Assembly (NCBI GenBank): GCA_948146395.1
Contig: OX411557.1
Coordinates: forward strand, 37,302,077-37,366,076
Reading direction: 5' to 3'
DNA length: 64,000 nucleotides
Origin: Fragum whitleyi
Lineage: Eukaryota; Mollusca; Bivalvia; Cardiida; Cardiidae
This document shows positions 10,065 through 21,839 of the stretch, in pieces (the stretch's first letter is position 1; the number at the start of each line of letters is the position of its first letter). Below the pieces are notes generated by a model that was given only the letters and a program-made list of their open reading frames with translations, was not told where the DNA came from and did no database searches. Position numbers and translations under genes: made by a program.

Positions 10065-10548
10065 GTTGTGGTTTGTTTTAATATCTTTTTTTGAAATAAT
10101 TATCCAGTACTGCATTCCAGTTTACGATGTAAATAATGTTTTGTATCTAGAAAAAGACAAATTGCAATTCGTTATAAATGACCAACTTTTCCTAGAAACA
10201 CTAATGATGTAGATTCGAGGAAAAACTATTTCTTATTCATCTTTTAAACAAAAGCAAAGAAATAAAAGAGAACAGTCACTAATCACAGAAATAAATAATT
10301 TGCAAAATAACATAAATGACCAGAATAAAGAACAACTTTTTGAACTTGAAACAGAGCTAAAAGAAATAAGAGAAACAAAATTAAAAGGTTCTTTTATACG
10401 ATCAAAAGCAAAATGGATAGATGAAGGCGAAAAATCTACTGAATTTTTTTGTCATCTTGAAAAATAAAATTCTTTAAATAAGAATATTCCATTTTTAGAG
10501 ACTGAAAATGGCAATCAAATATTCTCACAAAAAGGTATATTAAATGAA

Positions 10549-12068
10549 ATGAAAACATATTATGAATTATTATACGATGAACGCCATAACTTTGAAAAGA
10601 ATATTGATTTAGCAAAGGAGTTTTCAAAATTTCAATATGATAAATTAAGCTCGGAAGAATCTGGCAGTCTAGAAGGTCTTTTAACGTACAAAGAAATTAC
10701 TGAAACACTAAAGCAAATGAAAAACGATAAAAGTCCTGGAATAGACGGATTCACATCAAACTTTTATAAAATGTTTTGGACAAAAATAGGACATTTTGTA
10801 GTTAGAGCATTAAACTTTTCATACATAAATGGTTCACTTTCTAGAAACACAAAACTTGGAACAATAATATGTATTCCAAAAGAAAATAAGCCCAAACAAT
10901 TTCTGAAAAATTGGAGACCCATTACCTTGTTAAATGTTTTGTATAAATTAGCGTCAGGAACAATAGCCAACAGACTAAAAATATTCTCGATAGGTTGATA
11001 TCAACAGACCAAACAGGATTTATTAAAGGCAGGTATATTGGAGAAAATACACGATTAGTATACGACATAATGAAATATTGTGAAGAAAATAACTTTCCAG
11101 GTCTATTAATGCTCATCGACTTTGAAAAAGCATTTGACTCATTGTCCTTTCAGTTCATTGAAAAAACTTTAACTTTTTTTAATTTTGGGGAAATGCTTCA
11201 AAAATGGATTAAACTCTTTCTATATGATACCGAAGTTTGTGTTCAACTTAACGGTTACATGTCAGAATATTTTAAAATAAAAAGAGGCTGCAGACAGGGT
11301 GATCCTATTTCTTCTTATATTTTTATTCTTTGCGCTCAGATACTAAATATGAAAATAGAAAATTGTAAAAACATATCTGGAATCAAAATAGGTGGAGAAG
11401 AATATATAATTTCACAATTTGCAGACGACACTACTCTCTTAATGGACGGAACAAGTCAGTCTCTTAACGCAGTTTTAGATACTTTGCATACGTTTTCAGA
11501 ATGGTCAGGTTTAAAGATTCATTTTGATAAGACAAAACTCGTATGGATTGGTTCACTAAAGTATAGTACACGTTCAATTAAAACACGATGGAAACTTTCA
11601 TGGGGTGAAACGCAATTTAAACTCCTAGGAATACTATTTGATGTAAATCTAGAAAGAATGAATTGTCTCAATTTTGAAAGTAAAATTAAAAGTATAGACA
11701 AGTCGATCTCCTTCTGGAAAAAGAGGAAACTAACGCCACTTGGTAGAATAATTGTCACTAAAACACTTTTATTGCCAATATTAAATCACTTATTTATTAG
11801 TTTGCCCTCACCGAAAAACGATTTAATGAAAAAGATTAATGAAACCTTCCAAACTTTTATTTGGGACGGTCGACCAAAGATTAAAACCTCGGTAGGAATT
11901 AAACCAATTCAAGAAGGAGGCCTAAAAATCCCAGATGTCGAATACTTTTCAAGCAGCATGAAAATTAAATGGTTAAAGCAATTGGTATCAAATCCATATA
12001 GCTCAACTTTTAAACTTGTATATAACTTTTTAGATATAGACAAGCTATTAAATTATGGAAAAAAGTAA
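10549..12068 (+). pseudogene. LINE reverse transcriptase domain, copy 2
   Basis: All RT motifs are present in the same order as in copy 1 (PGIDGF, NWRPITLLNVLYK, LIDFEKAFDSL, RGCRQGDPIS, FADDTTLL). The first part is open from 10549 to 10998, including an intact Tyr where copy 1 has a stop. A one-base deletion at about 10980 moves the frame, and sense resumes from 10995 to 12068. FADDTTLLMDG replaces FADDTTLLIDG. It cannot make a full-length enzyme. Confidence 0.92.
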
Positions 12069-12238
12069 TGCGAAATAATTGTGAAAAGTCTAAAGAATGA
12101 CTTCTGAGTAGATGTTATCAATTCTTACATAAAATATATTTCCAAGTTCAAATTCGAAAAATGGAATCAAATACTACATGCTCCTCTCTTTTACAATGAA
12201 GATATTATATTGGATCAAAATGCGTTAGAAATCAAACA

Positions 12239-13066
12239 ATGTTTGATGGAGGAATACGATACGTTAAAGATATATTACATAAGAATGGAACTTTTAAAAA
12301 CTTACAGGAAATACAACAATTTGGTCACGTCAACATTAACTTTTTGAACTATTATAGTCTACGCAATGCAGTTTCAACATTTCTAAATAAACAGAATATT
12401 GAGACAGATCATTCTTTGTTAATGCAAGTACACAATCCATGTGTTAACTGCTATTTCTTTCCGATACTTTCAAAAAAACAACCTAACAGATTTATATATT
12501 CAACACTTTCCAACAATGATTATACTCCAACAAGTCAACAAAAATGGATGGAATCGTTTCACAATTTTGAATTTAACTGGAATCGAGTGTACACCTCTGT
12601 ATATAATGTTACCCCGGATACGTATCTACAATGGCTCCAAACAAGAATCGTACATCGAATTTTGCCAACTAATTCTCTCCTATATAAAATGAATATATCA
12701 GAAAGTAAACAATGCTCTTTTTGTAATAAAGACGATGAAACACTAATCCACCTATTTTACGGATGTGAAAATGTAAAACCATTAATAGAATACATTCAAC
12801 GACAAATACAAACTATCCATGGAAATTTTGATTTAAATAGCTTTAATATTCTATTTGGTACAAATACGAAACTAGATATAGACTTAATATGCCTGTACTT
12901 TAAGAGATACATTTATACGTGTAAAATGAAACAAATAAAACCATCCATACGAGGATTTACTAAAAATATAAAACTGTCATACGAAATAAATATTCAAACA
13001 AAAACTAACAAAAACTTTGAAAAATATTGGGCAATTGTCAAAAGCATCACTCGAGTCAGTAATTAA
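12239..13066 (+). pseudogene. LINE C-terminal region with Cys/His motif, copy 2
   Basis: Nearly identical to 3358-4185 (one Asn to His change seen) and keeps CSFCNKDDETLIHLFYGC. It is separated from the RT frame by the stop at 12066 and the inherited frameshift. Confidence 0.85.
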
Positions 13067-14325
13067 GACCAAGAAAAAATAATAAGAAATCTTCAAATAT
13101 CTAAACTGACCTACGCTAAATACATAATGTTAGTAACAAACACAAAGAACACCTTATGATGTAAAAGAAGTGATGTACTTACTTTCTGTAGTAACATCTT
13201 CACATATATCTTTCCCTTTTTCTTTCTACTTACACCGTTAAAACCATTTTTTGTTATTTTATACTGTTTATGTTGTTAATATGTTAAAATGATATATTTT
13301 ATTCTTCCACATTGAAAGTTGATAACCCATCTACAATTGCCATTTTACCGAAAACACAAACTGAAACCTTTTTGTTCATCAGTATAGATTAATGTTGATA
13401 ATTAACAGTTCATATACAAAGCAATTAATGGATAATGGATAACGATTGTTCTAGAATCTTGTAAATACAAACGCTGTAGTTGTAAGGTTTATTAAAATAG
13501 CGTTAGCAATATAAGTTCTACAATTCATATATTTATTTTACGCAATAATATCTGTCATCAATCTACATAAAAAGAAATAGATAAACATATCGTCGTATTT
13601 GTTCGGAAGCTTGTAACTATGGCTTGATTTAGGGTGTAGTTGCAGAGTTTCAGTTTAGAATCGACATTATGTTTAATACACCGAATAATCGAAAATAAAT
13701 ATACGAAAAAGAATCGTTTAAATTGACTTTTTCCTCTTTACTAAAACGTTTAATTAGAGTATTCTTTCATCTTTAAATCAACTTTTAAAAATGTAAATGG
13801 GTTATCAAATATGAACTGTTTGTCTATATGATATTATGTTTATATATAATTCGTCAAATATAATATGTCACTTGCTTACAAAAATAAATAAATAAATAAA
13901 AATGAATGACCAAATTGGGACTATGACGTTCTAAAAGAACGCGCCGAAATATCGGTAATTCTAAACAATAACATCTTTCAACCACTTTGGGGGACTTTTC
14001 TGTTTAAGATAAAAAACAAAAACAAAAATATTACTTTGAATATTACTGTTTCGGACTTAAGACCATTTTTTTTTCAAAGGTCACAATATCGCGGTTCAAA
14101 CAAACAAAATAAATCAAGTGACATATTATAAAATGTAGATATAGACATCTAAAATAATATGATAATGTAAACTTGGTTGAATGAAAAAAAAAAAAGATAT
14201 AGCTTTGAGTCAAGTCACTTTTGTTTCCTTGCAACTCGTAATTTTTTTTTGAAAGCGCCTGTGGTAAGTTCAAGATAGACTGATTGCAATAAAAACTGTT
14301 TTGGCGAGAGCTTTCGTATCCTACC

Positions 14326-14451
14326 ATGCGTTCAGGATGACACAACAGCGCAACCTTTTTGCCAATTTTTTACCCGCTATGCACGTGCAAAGCGAGGTAA
14401 AATTGGCAAAAAGCTTGCGCCGTTTTGTCATTCTGAACGCAACGCTTAACA
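14326..14451. mobile_element. CACGTGCA-centred foldback element, copy 1 (unit 2)
   Basis: Duplicate of the element at 5447-5572; the sequence is essentially the same. Confidence 0.85.
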
Positions 14452-14468
14452 CAGGACAGATGTAACTA

Positions 14469-14905
14469 CAGTTAATAACATCGTGAAATTGACAAGGTGA
14501 ATGATTTTGGAATAATTTAGGAATGAAATTGAATGAGTGTGTGGAGCGACTTTTGAGTGAATTTAATGGGAGGTAATCCAGAATTGAAAATTTTGTTCAG
14601 GATGAACAAAATTAGCAATATTGATTACTTCCCTCTAATAAAATATGCATACAAGTTCTAAAGATAGCTCCCTATTTCTTCAAGAACCTTTTAGACGTTT
14701 ACAATTTCAATTAAATAAGTGAATCCCGATTTTTTGCCTAGCTATTATTATTTTGAACGAAGTTGTTGTTATATGTTTGTCAGTGAGTTTGGAGCGTTTT
14801 TGAATAGTTTGATTGAGTGTTTGGAATGAATGAATGGAGCGCTGAGTGAGCGATTTAGAATGGTTTTGATTGAGTTAAATGTCAATTTTACGATGACATT
14901 AACTG
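14469..14905 (+). mobile_element. TA-flanked CAGTTAA MITE (unit 2)
   Basis: Duplicate of 5590-6026, same ends and TA flanks. Confidence 0.88.
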
Positions 14906-15377
14906 TACTTATCTAGTGACGCGTCAGTTTGGTTGTACTAAAGGTTATTTATTGAAGACAAAGAGCTCATTTACAGAAAAGACGTGCATAAGTTACACCT
15001 ACATAGTTCTAGTACAGCCGTTCCTTATAAATCAGGTAACGGTGGAGATGGTAAATTATTTCGGAAAATGATAGGCTGAATAACAATATTGACCGTTATT
15101 TGATACAGCTTCACGTTTGTAAAACTAAGTCAGTAAAAAATTGAGTTCGCGTGTACTTATTTCGATTTCAAAAAAAAAAAAAAAATATGATTTTTTTTTT
15201 CATTTAAAAGGTTGTTTTTTCCTTCTTATTCTGCGCTATGAATGACCTGGCAGGGCGTGTGGCTTAGCCGTGACGTAATCCGGCATGTTTATTTTTCAAT
15301 ATTCCGGGTTCTTCTTAAAGTTGTCGACAGTTATGTTAACTTCGTGTAAATAACTATATTCTAAAATTAAAAGGGTA

Positions 15378-16659
15378 TTGTGAAACATTGGTGACCTGTC
15401 ACTCATTATTTTTCGTAAACTTTCGTTAATCTTCGTGAGGTTATTAAAAGAATTTTATTTTAATATCAAATTAAATACTTCAATCATTATAATTAGGTCC
15501 GTAGTGCAGTGGTCTAAACCGATTGCCTATTAGAGTTATGGAACTAACAGACCCGGTTCGAATACGCACGCAGTCGGATACAGTAATTTTTCCCCAAATT
15601 ATTTTAAATTTGATTTTATTATTAAATAAAAGATCGGTTTTATTGTCTCTTTAATTTCTTGTTTGTAATATTCTTTAATGACAGTTTGTTTTAATCAAAT
15701 CTCTCATTACTTTAATATTCGTGGAATTAATAAGCTGTTGTCACCTATTCAATCTGAGGTCACTAGGCTTTTGATCATCAACTTAGCCTTTTTTGTTTCT
15801 CTATCGCAGCACCTAAGCGAGTGAATTGAATTATCTTCTTTCGTTCGTGACATTTAATGTTAACGATATTTTCACTATTTTTCTTCTCGTACGATACATT
15901 TCATTGCTAACCGTTACTTTTGTTAATTCTTTCACGGAATTCCTTATCCATTTTTATTTTATTTTGTTATTTGATAAATTTATCCTTTTTTTTTTTTTTT
16001 TTTTTTTTGTTATACTAATTTATTTTAGTTCGATTGTGACGGAAGCTTATGCTTATAGAATCGCTCTCGAACACACAATCCTGATGTTTTCACGTCGCAG
16101 AGAGAGAGGCAGTTTAAACCCACTGCTACCCAATTTTACAGCTTGGTGAACTGGAGCTGGCTATTAAGTGTTTTGCCCATAAACACAACCCCGGCGACAG
16201 TGGGGCTCGAATCACGGACCTCCAGGTCACGGGGCGAGTGCATTTACTACTAGGCCACCGAGGCCTAAAAAACAGGCTACGGAGCAATAGGAAATCACTT
16301 GATGCAGAATGTCAAACGGATCACCCACACAGAACGATGAACAAGATTATGAAAACTGTGCCTTGTTTTTCTATATATAGATTTGAATAACAGCCGTTAA
16401 AAGTTACATCGTATCAAAAAAAAAAAAAAAGCAAAAGAAAAGATAGGACGTGAATGTGATTTGATCTTCGGACCTTTGCCTTGCAAGTTCCTGACCTTAA
16501 ACCTATAGCTGTGTCTGGTCATTTATCACAACTGGATATATTTTGTTTTCTTAATGTACTGTTCGCGTATTTTAATCTATATATAAGGAAGAGGGTTCCG
16601 AATATCAATGAAGGTCAACAGGAATATTAAATGATCGACAGGTCAACAATGTTTCATAA
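15378..16659. mobile_element. TIR element with convergent tRNA-like pair, 'A' (unit 2)
   Basis: Duplicate of 6502-7772 with the same TIRs and TA flanks (15376-15377, 16660-16661). The tRNA-like sequences lie at 15497-15580 (+) and about 16458-16512 (-). It differs mainly in homopolymer lengths. Confidence 0.78.
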
Positions 16660-16786
16660 TAACCGTGCTTATTATTCATCTAAAATGAACTGGCACTCAT
16701 TAACTTCCGTTATTGCTCGAGTATTCCCGTAGCGTAACTCAATTTCGTTTCAATTTTTACTTATATTATTTCATATACTTTTATAA

Positions 16787-16866
16787 AGGCACGATAGAAC
16801 AGTGCTTACAGACGCCTTCCCGAACACTGATAACTTGTCGGATCGAGTTCAATTCCCAACAGAGAC
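16787..16866 (+). other. tRNA-like sequence near left end of element B
   Basis: A-box-like TAGAACAGTGCTTACAGACG and B-box GAGTTCAATTCCC, starting 115 bp inside the element. Confidence 0.5.
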
Positions 16867-17506
16867 ACATATCATAATCATTGTGATTATAACTAACATA
16901 ATGATTTTTTTCGGTTTTTTTGTTGTTGTTGTAATTTTTAAAGAAATACATTTCTTTGTTATTATTTTGTCATTAGTTCTTTGTCCGTTACGATTTATAT
17001 TTTTTATTCTTACATCATTCATTTTTGGTTGTTTGCACTAACCAAGATTACTGAATTCTGATCGGGACAAAGATTTGTTTCATACCTCAATGAAAAAAAC
17101 ATAATAAGTTGTAAGTAAGCTTGTACCAAAAAGCAGTCCGATCAAAGAACTCATTTGCTTTATGATATTGAATTATATAATATCATCGGAAAAGAATAGA
17201 GTTAAACAGAAATTCGATTTACGTGTTCAAACCCAGTATATGTTTTTAATTTCATACCGACATAAATTAAAAAAAAATGCCTCTGCATCTCTTAAATATA
17301 GATCCAGATTCATTTCAAAATCTAAAATTATTTTCAGTAATTTTCAGTGATTTATGGACAGGACTTTGCAATGGTCAAATTGAGGCTGGCGGAAAGACTG
17401 TGCCGAATACCAATAGGCTTTTGTCAACACTTTTCAAAAAAAATGAAAAAAAATCAAAATCTGTACTCAAAAAGGGGTAAACCTAAAAAGAAATAGAAAT
17501 ATTCCT

Positions 17507-17572
17507 GGTCATGGTCCGACTTGAACTCATGACCTCCCGATTATAGGAACGCACCCTAACCACCACCGTTAA
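17507..17572 (-). other. tRNA-like sequence near right end of element B
   Basis: On the minus strand GGTGGTTAGGGTGCG (A-box region) and GAGTTCAAGTC (B-box), about 40 bp apart. It lies about 143 bp inside the right end and faces the left partner. Confidence 0.6.
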
Positions 17573-17877
17573 ATTTCCGTATGTACTATCAGCTGTGAAA
17601 CATATTCTTAGCTCTTAACCTCGCGAGTATAAGTCTATATTAAGAAACATTTACCGACTATCAATAGGGGTCAAAAGGAATATTTAATGAGTGCCAGGTC
17701 ATTGTAGATAAATAATATCAAAAGTGAACACATTTAATCGTTTGGTTACCAAAACCCCGTAACTTTAGCTTGTCTAAGCTGAAGATACGAGTGTTTGGCA
17801 ACCCTACGTCGTTTTAATGGTTCGAGTTTACCAAGTCGACCATCTATAGAAGTGAGTATATTTAAAAAGGGCTGGTT

Positions 17878-18178
17878 GTCAACCTGTTTAGCTCAGTTGG
17901 TAGAGCACTGGACTTTAAAACCATTGAAGTTCGACCGCGTGGGCTCGATTCCCCGGCTTGATCACTAACAAAAATAATTGTCTTTCGGATGAGACGTTAA
18001 ACCGAGGTCGCGTGAGACGGTGCTTTACACCGAGCACGTTAAAGAACCATGGCGGATCTCAGCAGTAGTATCGTCATGTATTCTTGCACTATCCTCCGTA
18101 ACAACTAACCGTCTTCTGAAGGCGTCGCTCATATGGGTATGTGCTACGGTAGCGACGATAAATAAATGGAAATACACT
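17878..18178 (+). mobile_element. tRNA-headed SINE with conserved animal core (unit 2)
   Basis: Duplicate of 7947-8245, with one visible difference just after the head (CACTAAC for CACCAAC). Confidence 0.78.
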
Positions 18179-18262
18179 TTTAGGGGTGATTTACCTAGTA
18201 AACCTTTAATTCAACGACCCGTTAAGTAGGCTCCGCCCTGCCAGGGGAATAATCATTAAACT

Positions 18263-18393
18263 GCCTTGCGTTCAGAATGACAAAGCGGTGCAAACTGTTT
18301 TCCAATTAAACCCTGCTTTACACGCATATGCACGTGCAAAGCAGGGTTTAATTGGAAAACTGTTCGCACCGTTCGGTCACCCTGAATGCAGGG
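18263..18393. mobile_element. CACGTGCA-centred foldback element, copy 2 (unit 2)
   Basis: Duplicate of 8331-8460. Confidence 0.88.
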
Positions 18394-18625
18394 CTGGTTT
18401 TACTGAATCTCTGCGTTTAACGAGACTAATATCAAAGGTAGATAATTTAATCTGCAACAGAATGTTGTAACTTTCACTGGTATTTTCCCTTTAGTATGAT
18501 TCGAAACTGGTGAGAAATAGCAGATCGGTGCTGGCAATCAAAAGGTCGACTAGCCAATGAAAACACCGTTTTATTATGATACGACTGTTGATATCCGACA
18601 TTCGGCCATTTTTATGGCCTTCAAT

Positions 18626-18680
<55 letters not shown>

Positions 18681-18908
18681 TCTTTTAATTTTTTGTGTGT
18701 TCCTTTATTTGTTTATTTTTATTTATTTATTTATTCATTTATTTATTTTTTTAGAAATTTTCAACTTGGGCGATTTAATTGAATAATCCCTTGTTACGAC
18801 GATTGCAGATACATAACATTTAGATATAAAAAGGGACGGAGGCCAAAGGGCGAGGCCACCGATCCAACAATTACCCCGTGTTGGAGGAGAGTGAGCGGCA
18901 GGAGTGAT

Positions 18909-19051
18909 TTAAGTTAGTGGAACCGTAATAGTACTGAAACAATTCAGAAGTCATGAACTTTGACAGTAATGATAAGGAAATCTCGGTTAAACCTGTTAAA
19001 ATTTATGACTTCCGAAACTATGCGGAACTATAACGAATCCATTACCTTTAA
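18909..19051. mobile_element. TTAA-flanked AGGTAGTGGA palindromic MITE (unit 2)
   Basis: Duplicate of 8988-9130. Confidence 0.7.
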
Positions 19052-19412
19052 GGGGAGTACTGAACGATTGAAATCGGTATGCGACAAGTGAATGTTTTTT
19101 TAGATTTTTGATTTTGAAGATTCCACTACCAGTTTTAATAAAAAACGGACCCTACTTCAGGGAAAAAAACGTTTCACCCAAATTGACAAGGTGAAAGGTC
19201 TCGGAATAACTTAGAACGAGAAGGTGGGGTGTGTTTTGAATGAAAAGTAGTGCAATATCGCTAATTTCGCTCATCCGGATATTTTTTACCTCTCTTTAAT
19301 AAAATAAGCGTGTAAATTCTATTTACAGTTTTCTTTGTCTTCAAGAATCAATTATACGCTTTCAAAATAAAGTTTAGTGAAAGTGTGGCTATTTTCTAGA
19401 AATTTAAATTTA

Positions 19413-19590
19413 CAGTCAAACCTGTGTTAGCGGCCACCTGTATTCAGCTAGCAACCTGTATTAAGCTAGTGTCCACCTAGTTCCCAAATGAACCAATTGC
19501 GCTGAAACTAACCTTTAATAAGCAGGCATCTGTCTTAAGCAAGCACTTTTTGATTGTCCTTTTGGTGCCTGCTTAAGACAGGTTTGACTG
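19413..19590. mobile_element. CAGTCAAACCTGTG MITE, uninterrupted (unit 2)
   Basis: 178 bp, TA-flanked, empty-site partner of 9505-10064. Confidence 0.75.
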
Positions 19591-19620
19591 TAGTTGTGGT
19601 TTGTTTTAATTTCTTTTTTT

Positions 19621-19800
19621 ATTGTGTGTGTGTGTGTGTGTTTGTTATTTTAGTGATTTTGATGCGTTTCTTGAATGATTTGAACGAGTGGTATAGGAGT
19701 GAGTGAATGGAGCGCTGTGTGAACGATTTAGAATATCTTCGGCGAATGATTGTCAATTTAATCATATTCTTAACAGTAAATCAGCCAAGAATCATGTCTG
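19621..19800 (+). repeat. (TG)n run and 3' part of a TA-flanked MITE
   Basis: A (TG)n run at about 19624-19641 lies exactly at the end of duplication unit 2. Then 19652-19777 matches the right third of the CAGTTAA MITE (ATGGAGCGCTGTGTGAACGA... ending TTAACAGTA). Confidence 0.7.
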
Positions 19801-20211
19801 TCTTTTCACTTACTTGAAGTTAGATAATCCATCGTAAAAAATGTAACAATTACAGCCTAATTTGTAGACTGACAGTTTTAATAATGTCGGCCATATTTCA
19901 CGCGAGAATCTCGCAAGATAGCGTGTTGGACGAGACGTTGATGGACGACGCCTCCCAAGTTTGTGACGAGTTACAAGGTCTGCCAGTTTTGACTTATAAA
20001 TCATGCGCTTTTTGTGTAAAACAAGTAGATTTTAGGATTTTCTCTAGAATCTATCGCGCCGATGTACAGACTATGCCTATAAGCAAACAGTAATAAGCAA
20101 CTCAACTCCCTTCTAATTTCTTTTTGACAATATATGGCATTAAAAGTATTGTGCTTGAAGGCCAAAACATCGTTAAAACGCTAGATGGAATAAATCGTCA
20201 TTAATACGTTT
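19801..20211. other. Unassigned spacer
   Basis: Short open frames on both strands overlap here (19810-20093) with no recognisable motif. No repeat ends seen. Confidence 0.4.
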
Positions 20212-20635
20212 CAGTTAAAGTTAGAAACATCGTGAAATTGGCCATCATCTCAATCAAAACTATTCAACATCGCTTAATAAATTCATTCTTAACACTCACT
20301 CCAACCATTCAAAAACGCAAAACTGACCAAAAAGATATTATTAACGTCTAAATTCAAAATAATGATCGCTAGAAAAATCCTCGATTTCACCAACTTAATT
20401 GAAATTTGTTAGCGTCTGATTGGTTCGTAAAGACATAGAAAGCTATCTATAGGACTTGTTTGCATATTTTATTAAAGAGGGGATTAAATATCGCTGATTT
20501 GTACATCTTTTAACATAATAAGTCATATTGGATTATCTACCTTTACTTTTACTCAAATCTCACTCATCGCACTCATTCAAGTTCATTCCAAAATCATTTC
20601 AAACTCTTTCATCCACAATTTCACGATGTTAACTG
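20212..20635 (-). mobile_element. TA-flanked CAGTTAA MITE
   Basis: Starts CAGTTAAAGTTAGAAACATC and ends TCACGATGTTAACTG. The interior is the reverse complement of the copy at 5590. Confidence 0.8.
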
Positions 20636-20829
20636 TACCTACCAACAGAAAACACATGTCAACATCTCTCAATTTTCTTTCTTCCTTTTTTCGGAGGGGT
20701 GGGGTGTCGGCGATTCTCTAATTCATGAATTTTAAGATATTTCAATATGTACTCCAGTTCAAGTTGTAAATATTACACATAAAAACATCTTTATATGTTT
20801 TCTGAAAAAAATATATTTTTGGGGTGTTC

Positions 20830-20935
20830 TAGCTAAAAATAAAGCGGTGCAAACTAAGATCAGACTGCACATAAACTAATATTTGCCTATACTTCCCGCC
20901 AAAGCAGGAATATTCAGCATGACACAGGTTAACGA
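20830..20935. repeat. Fragment with the AAACTAAGATCAGACTGCAC block
   Basis: This block recurs near 38246 (GCAGACTAAGATTAGACTGC) and 63510 (AAACTAAGATCAGAATGCAT), so it belongs to an interspersed hairpin-type repeat. Limits unclear. Confidence 0.5.
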
Positions 20936-21257
20936 TCACAATCAATGGACTTCGGCAAGAGAGTTTAGAAGCAAATTTTACACGACATTGGTTTTCAAAA
21001 TAAAAAAAAAAGGACAAAAACGCTAATGCTACGTAAAACAGAATGTCAATCGATGGTGAACATCCTAAACGAAGTAACTATAGTCAATCTTGCTCGAGAG
21101 AATTCGTCATTTATACGACCATTTTAATTATGCTGCCGTTTAGAAAAAATCCTAAATTCAAAATACAGTGTATACTGACGTCAAGAAAAACGCCACAGTG
21201 AAAATTTTATCTTTTCTTCATCGCATTTTACATCGAGAAATACATAAGTTAGCTTTA

Positions 21258-21509
21258 CTAAGGACCAACTTATTTCACGCCCGGCCGGGGCCGGTTGTTA
21301 TCGTTTTTTGAGCTTGAATCCAGCCCTGCGTTGAGGATGACAAACCGGTTAAAGCCATATCCCACTTTACCCGTATACTTGCGTGTAAAGCGGGGTATAA
21401 TTTGTAAACGGTTTGCAACATTTTTTCAGCCTGAACGTAGGGCGGGTTTTAAGCTGAAAAAACAACAACAACGGGCCCCGATAGGGCGTGAAATAAATTG
21501 GCCCTAAAA
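21258..21509. mobile_element. Foldback element with about 110-bp arms, copy 3
   Basis: The core (21322-21444) is related to the CACGTGCA foldbacks (CCCTGCGTTGAGGATGACAA... CCTGAACGTAGGGC). Here pairing continues outward through TTGAGCTT/AAGCTGAA, CCGGGGCC/GGGCCCCG and TTATTTCACGCCC/GGGCGTGAAATAA, making almost the whole 250 bp one imperfect hairpin. Confidence 0.8.
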
Positions 21510-21659
21510 CTCCATCTTCACGTGTCATAAATGAAGAGTTTTCATGAAGCTTTCTGCCTAAACTTGAGTAGCGTTCATTGTGTTTTACAGCATCATGGGT
21601 CCGAGGTTAGGAATCTTTTCTCAGGCTTAACTGAGAATTTTCTCAATTCTTGATTCAAA

Positions 21660-21735
21660 CAAATGTATGAAAATAAAAGACAATATTAATAAGTTGTTAA
21701 TTACAACAACTTATTAATATTAGCTTTTATGTAAA
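21660..21735. repeat. Short inverted repeat
   Basis: AATATTAATAAGTTGTTAAT is followed at once by its near inverse ending ACTTATTAATATT, about 21683-21720. Confidence 0.6.
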
Positions 21736-21839
21736 TACATTACAATTAATATTAAAACAGAATTACGGCTTTAATCTCAAATTTAAATTTCAGAAAATTT
21801 GATTTGAGAATGAGAAAAGTTTTATAACCTTGGGCCGAG

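Larger units (their letters stand above)
1211..10092 (+). repeat. Tandem duplication, unit 1 (8.9 kb)
   Basis: The sequence from 1211 onward reappears from 10093. The left edge is inside the LINE linker ('gaaataattatcc') and the right edge follows 'ggtttgttttaat.tcttttttt'. At 10091-10093 the end of unit 1 runs straight into the start of unit 2, so the arrangement is head-to-tail. Unit 1 carries a 375-bp hAT-like insertion (9614-9988) absent from unit 2, and lacks the 1.04-kb insertion found there. Unit contents in order: LINE, foldback element, TA MITE, nested TIR stack, foldback element, TTAA MITE, CAGT-ended MITE. Confidence 0.95.
10093..13908 (+). mobile_element. LINE copy 2, truncated by the duplication
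   Basis: This copy starts at the linker because the duplicated segment begins there, so it lacks the endonuclease. It carries the shared stops at 10465-10467 and 12066-12068 and the shared late frameshift. It also has its own damage: GAG to TAG at 10210-10212, loss of one A in an A-run near 10976-10981, and TGG to TGA at 12105-12107. The tail region aligns with that of copy 1, ending in an AAATA-rich run at about 13880-13905. Confidence 0.9.
16672..17715. mobile_element. TIR element with convergent tRNA-like pair, 'B' (unit 2 only)
   Basis: 1044 bp. Ends TTATTCATCTAAAATGAACT and the inverse of TTATTTATCTACAATGACCT, both continuing into GGCACTCATTA. TA flanks at 16670-16671 and 17716-17717. 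Unit 1 has the undisturbed site 'gcttatcaaaag' at 7780-7791 with a single TA. tRNA-like sequences: 16787-16866 (+) and 17507-17572 (-). No transposase ORF. Confidence 0.85.
15220..18247 (-). mobile_element. CTGGCAGGGCG TIR element with nested insertions (unit 2)
   Basis: Equivalent of 6350-8315. It holds element A, a SINE and, only here, element B immediately to the right of A. Confidence 0.75.
10093..19620 (+). repeat. Tandem duplication, unit 2 (9.5 kb)
   Basis: Second copy of the unit that starts at 1211. It ends at 19620, where unit 1 would turn into LINE sequence but here a (TG)n run begins. Identity is very high to about 19140 and then falls clearly in the last few hundred bases. It carries a private TA-flanked element at 16672-17715. 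Confidence 0.95.

Noticed and set aside
10436..10627. Minus-strand frame of 63 codons duplicated at 1554-1745
   Set aside because: Antisense shadow of the LINE reading frame.
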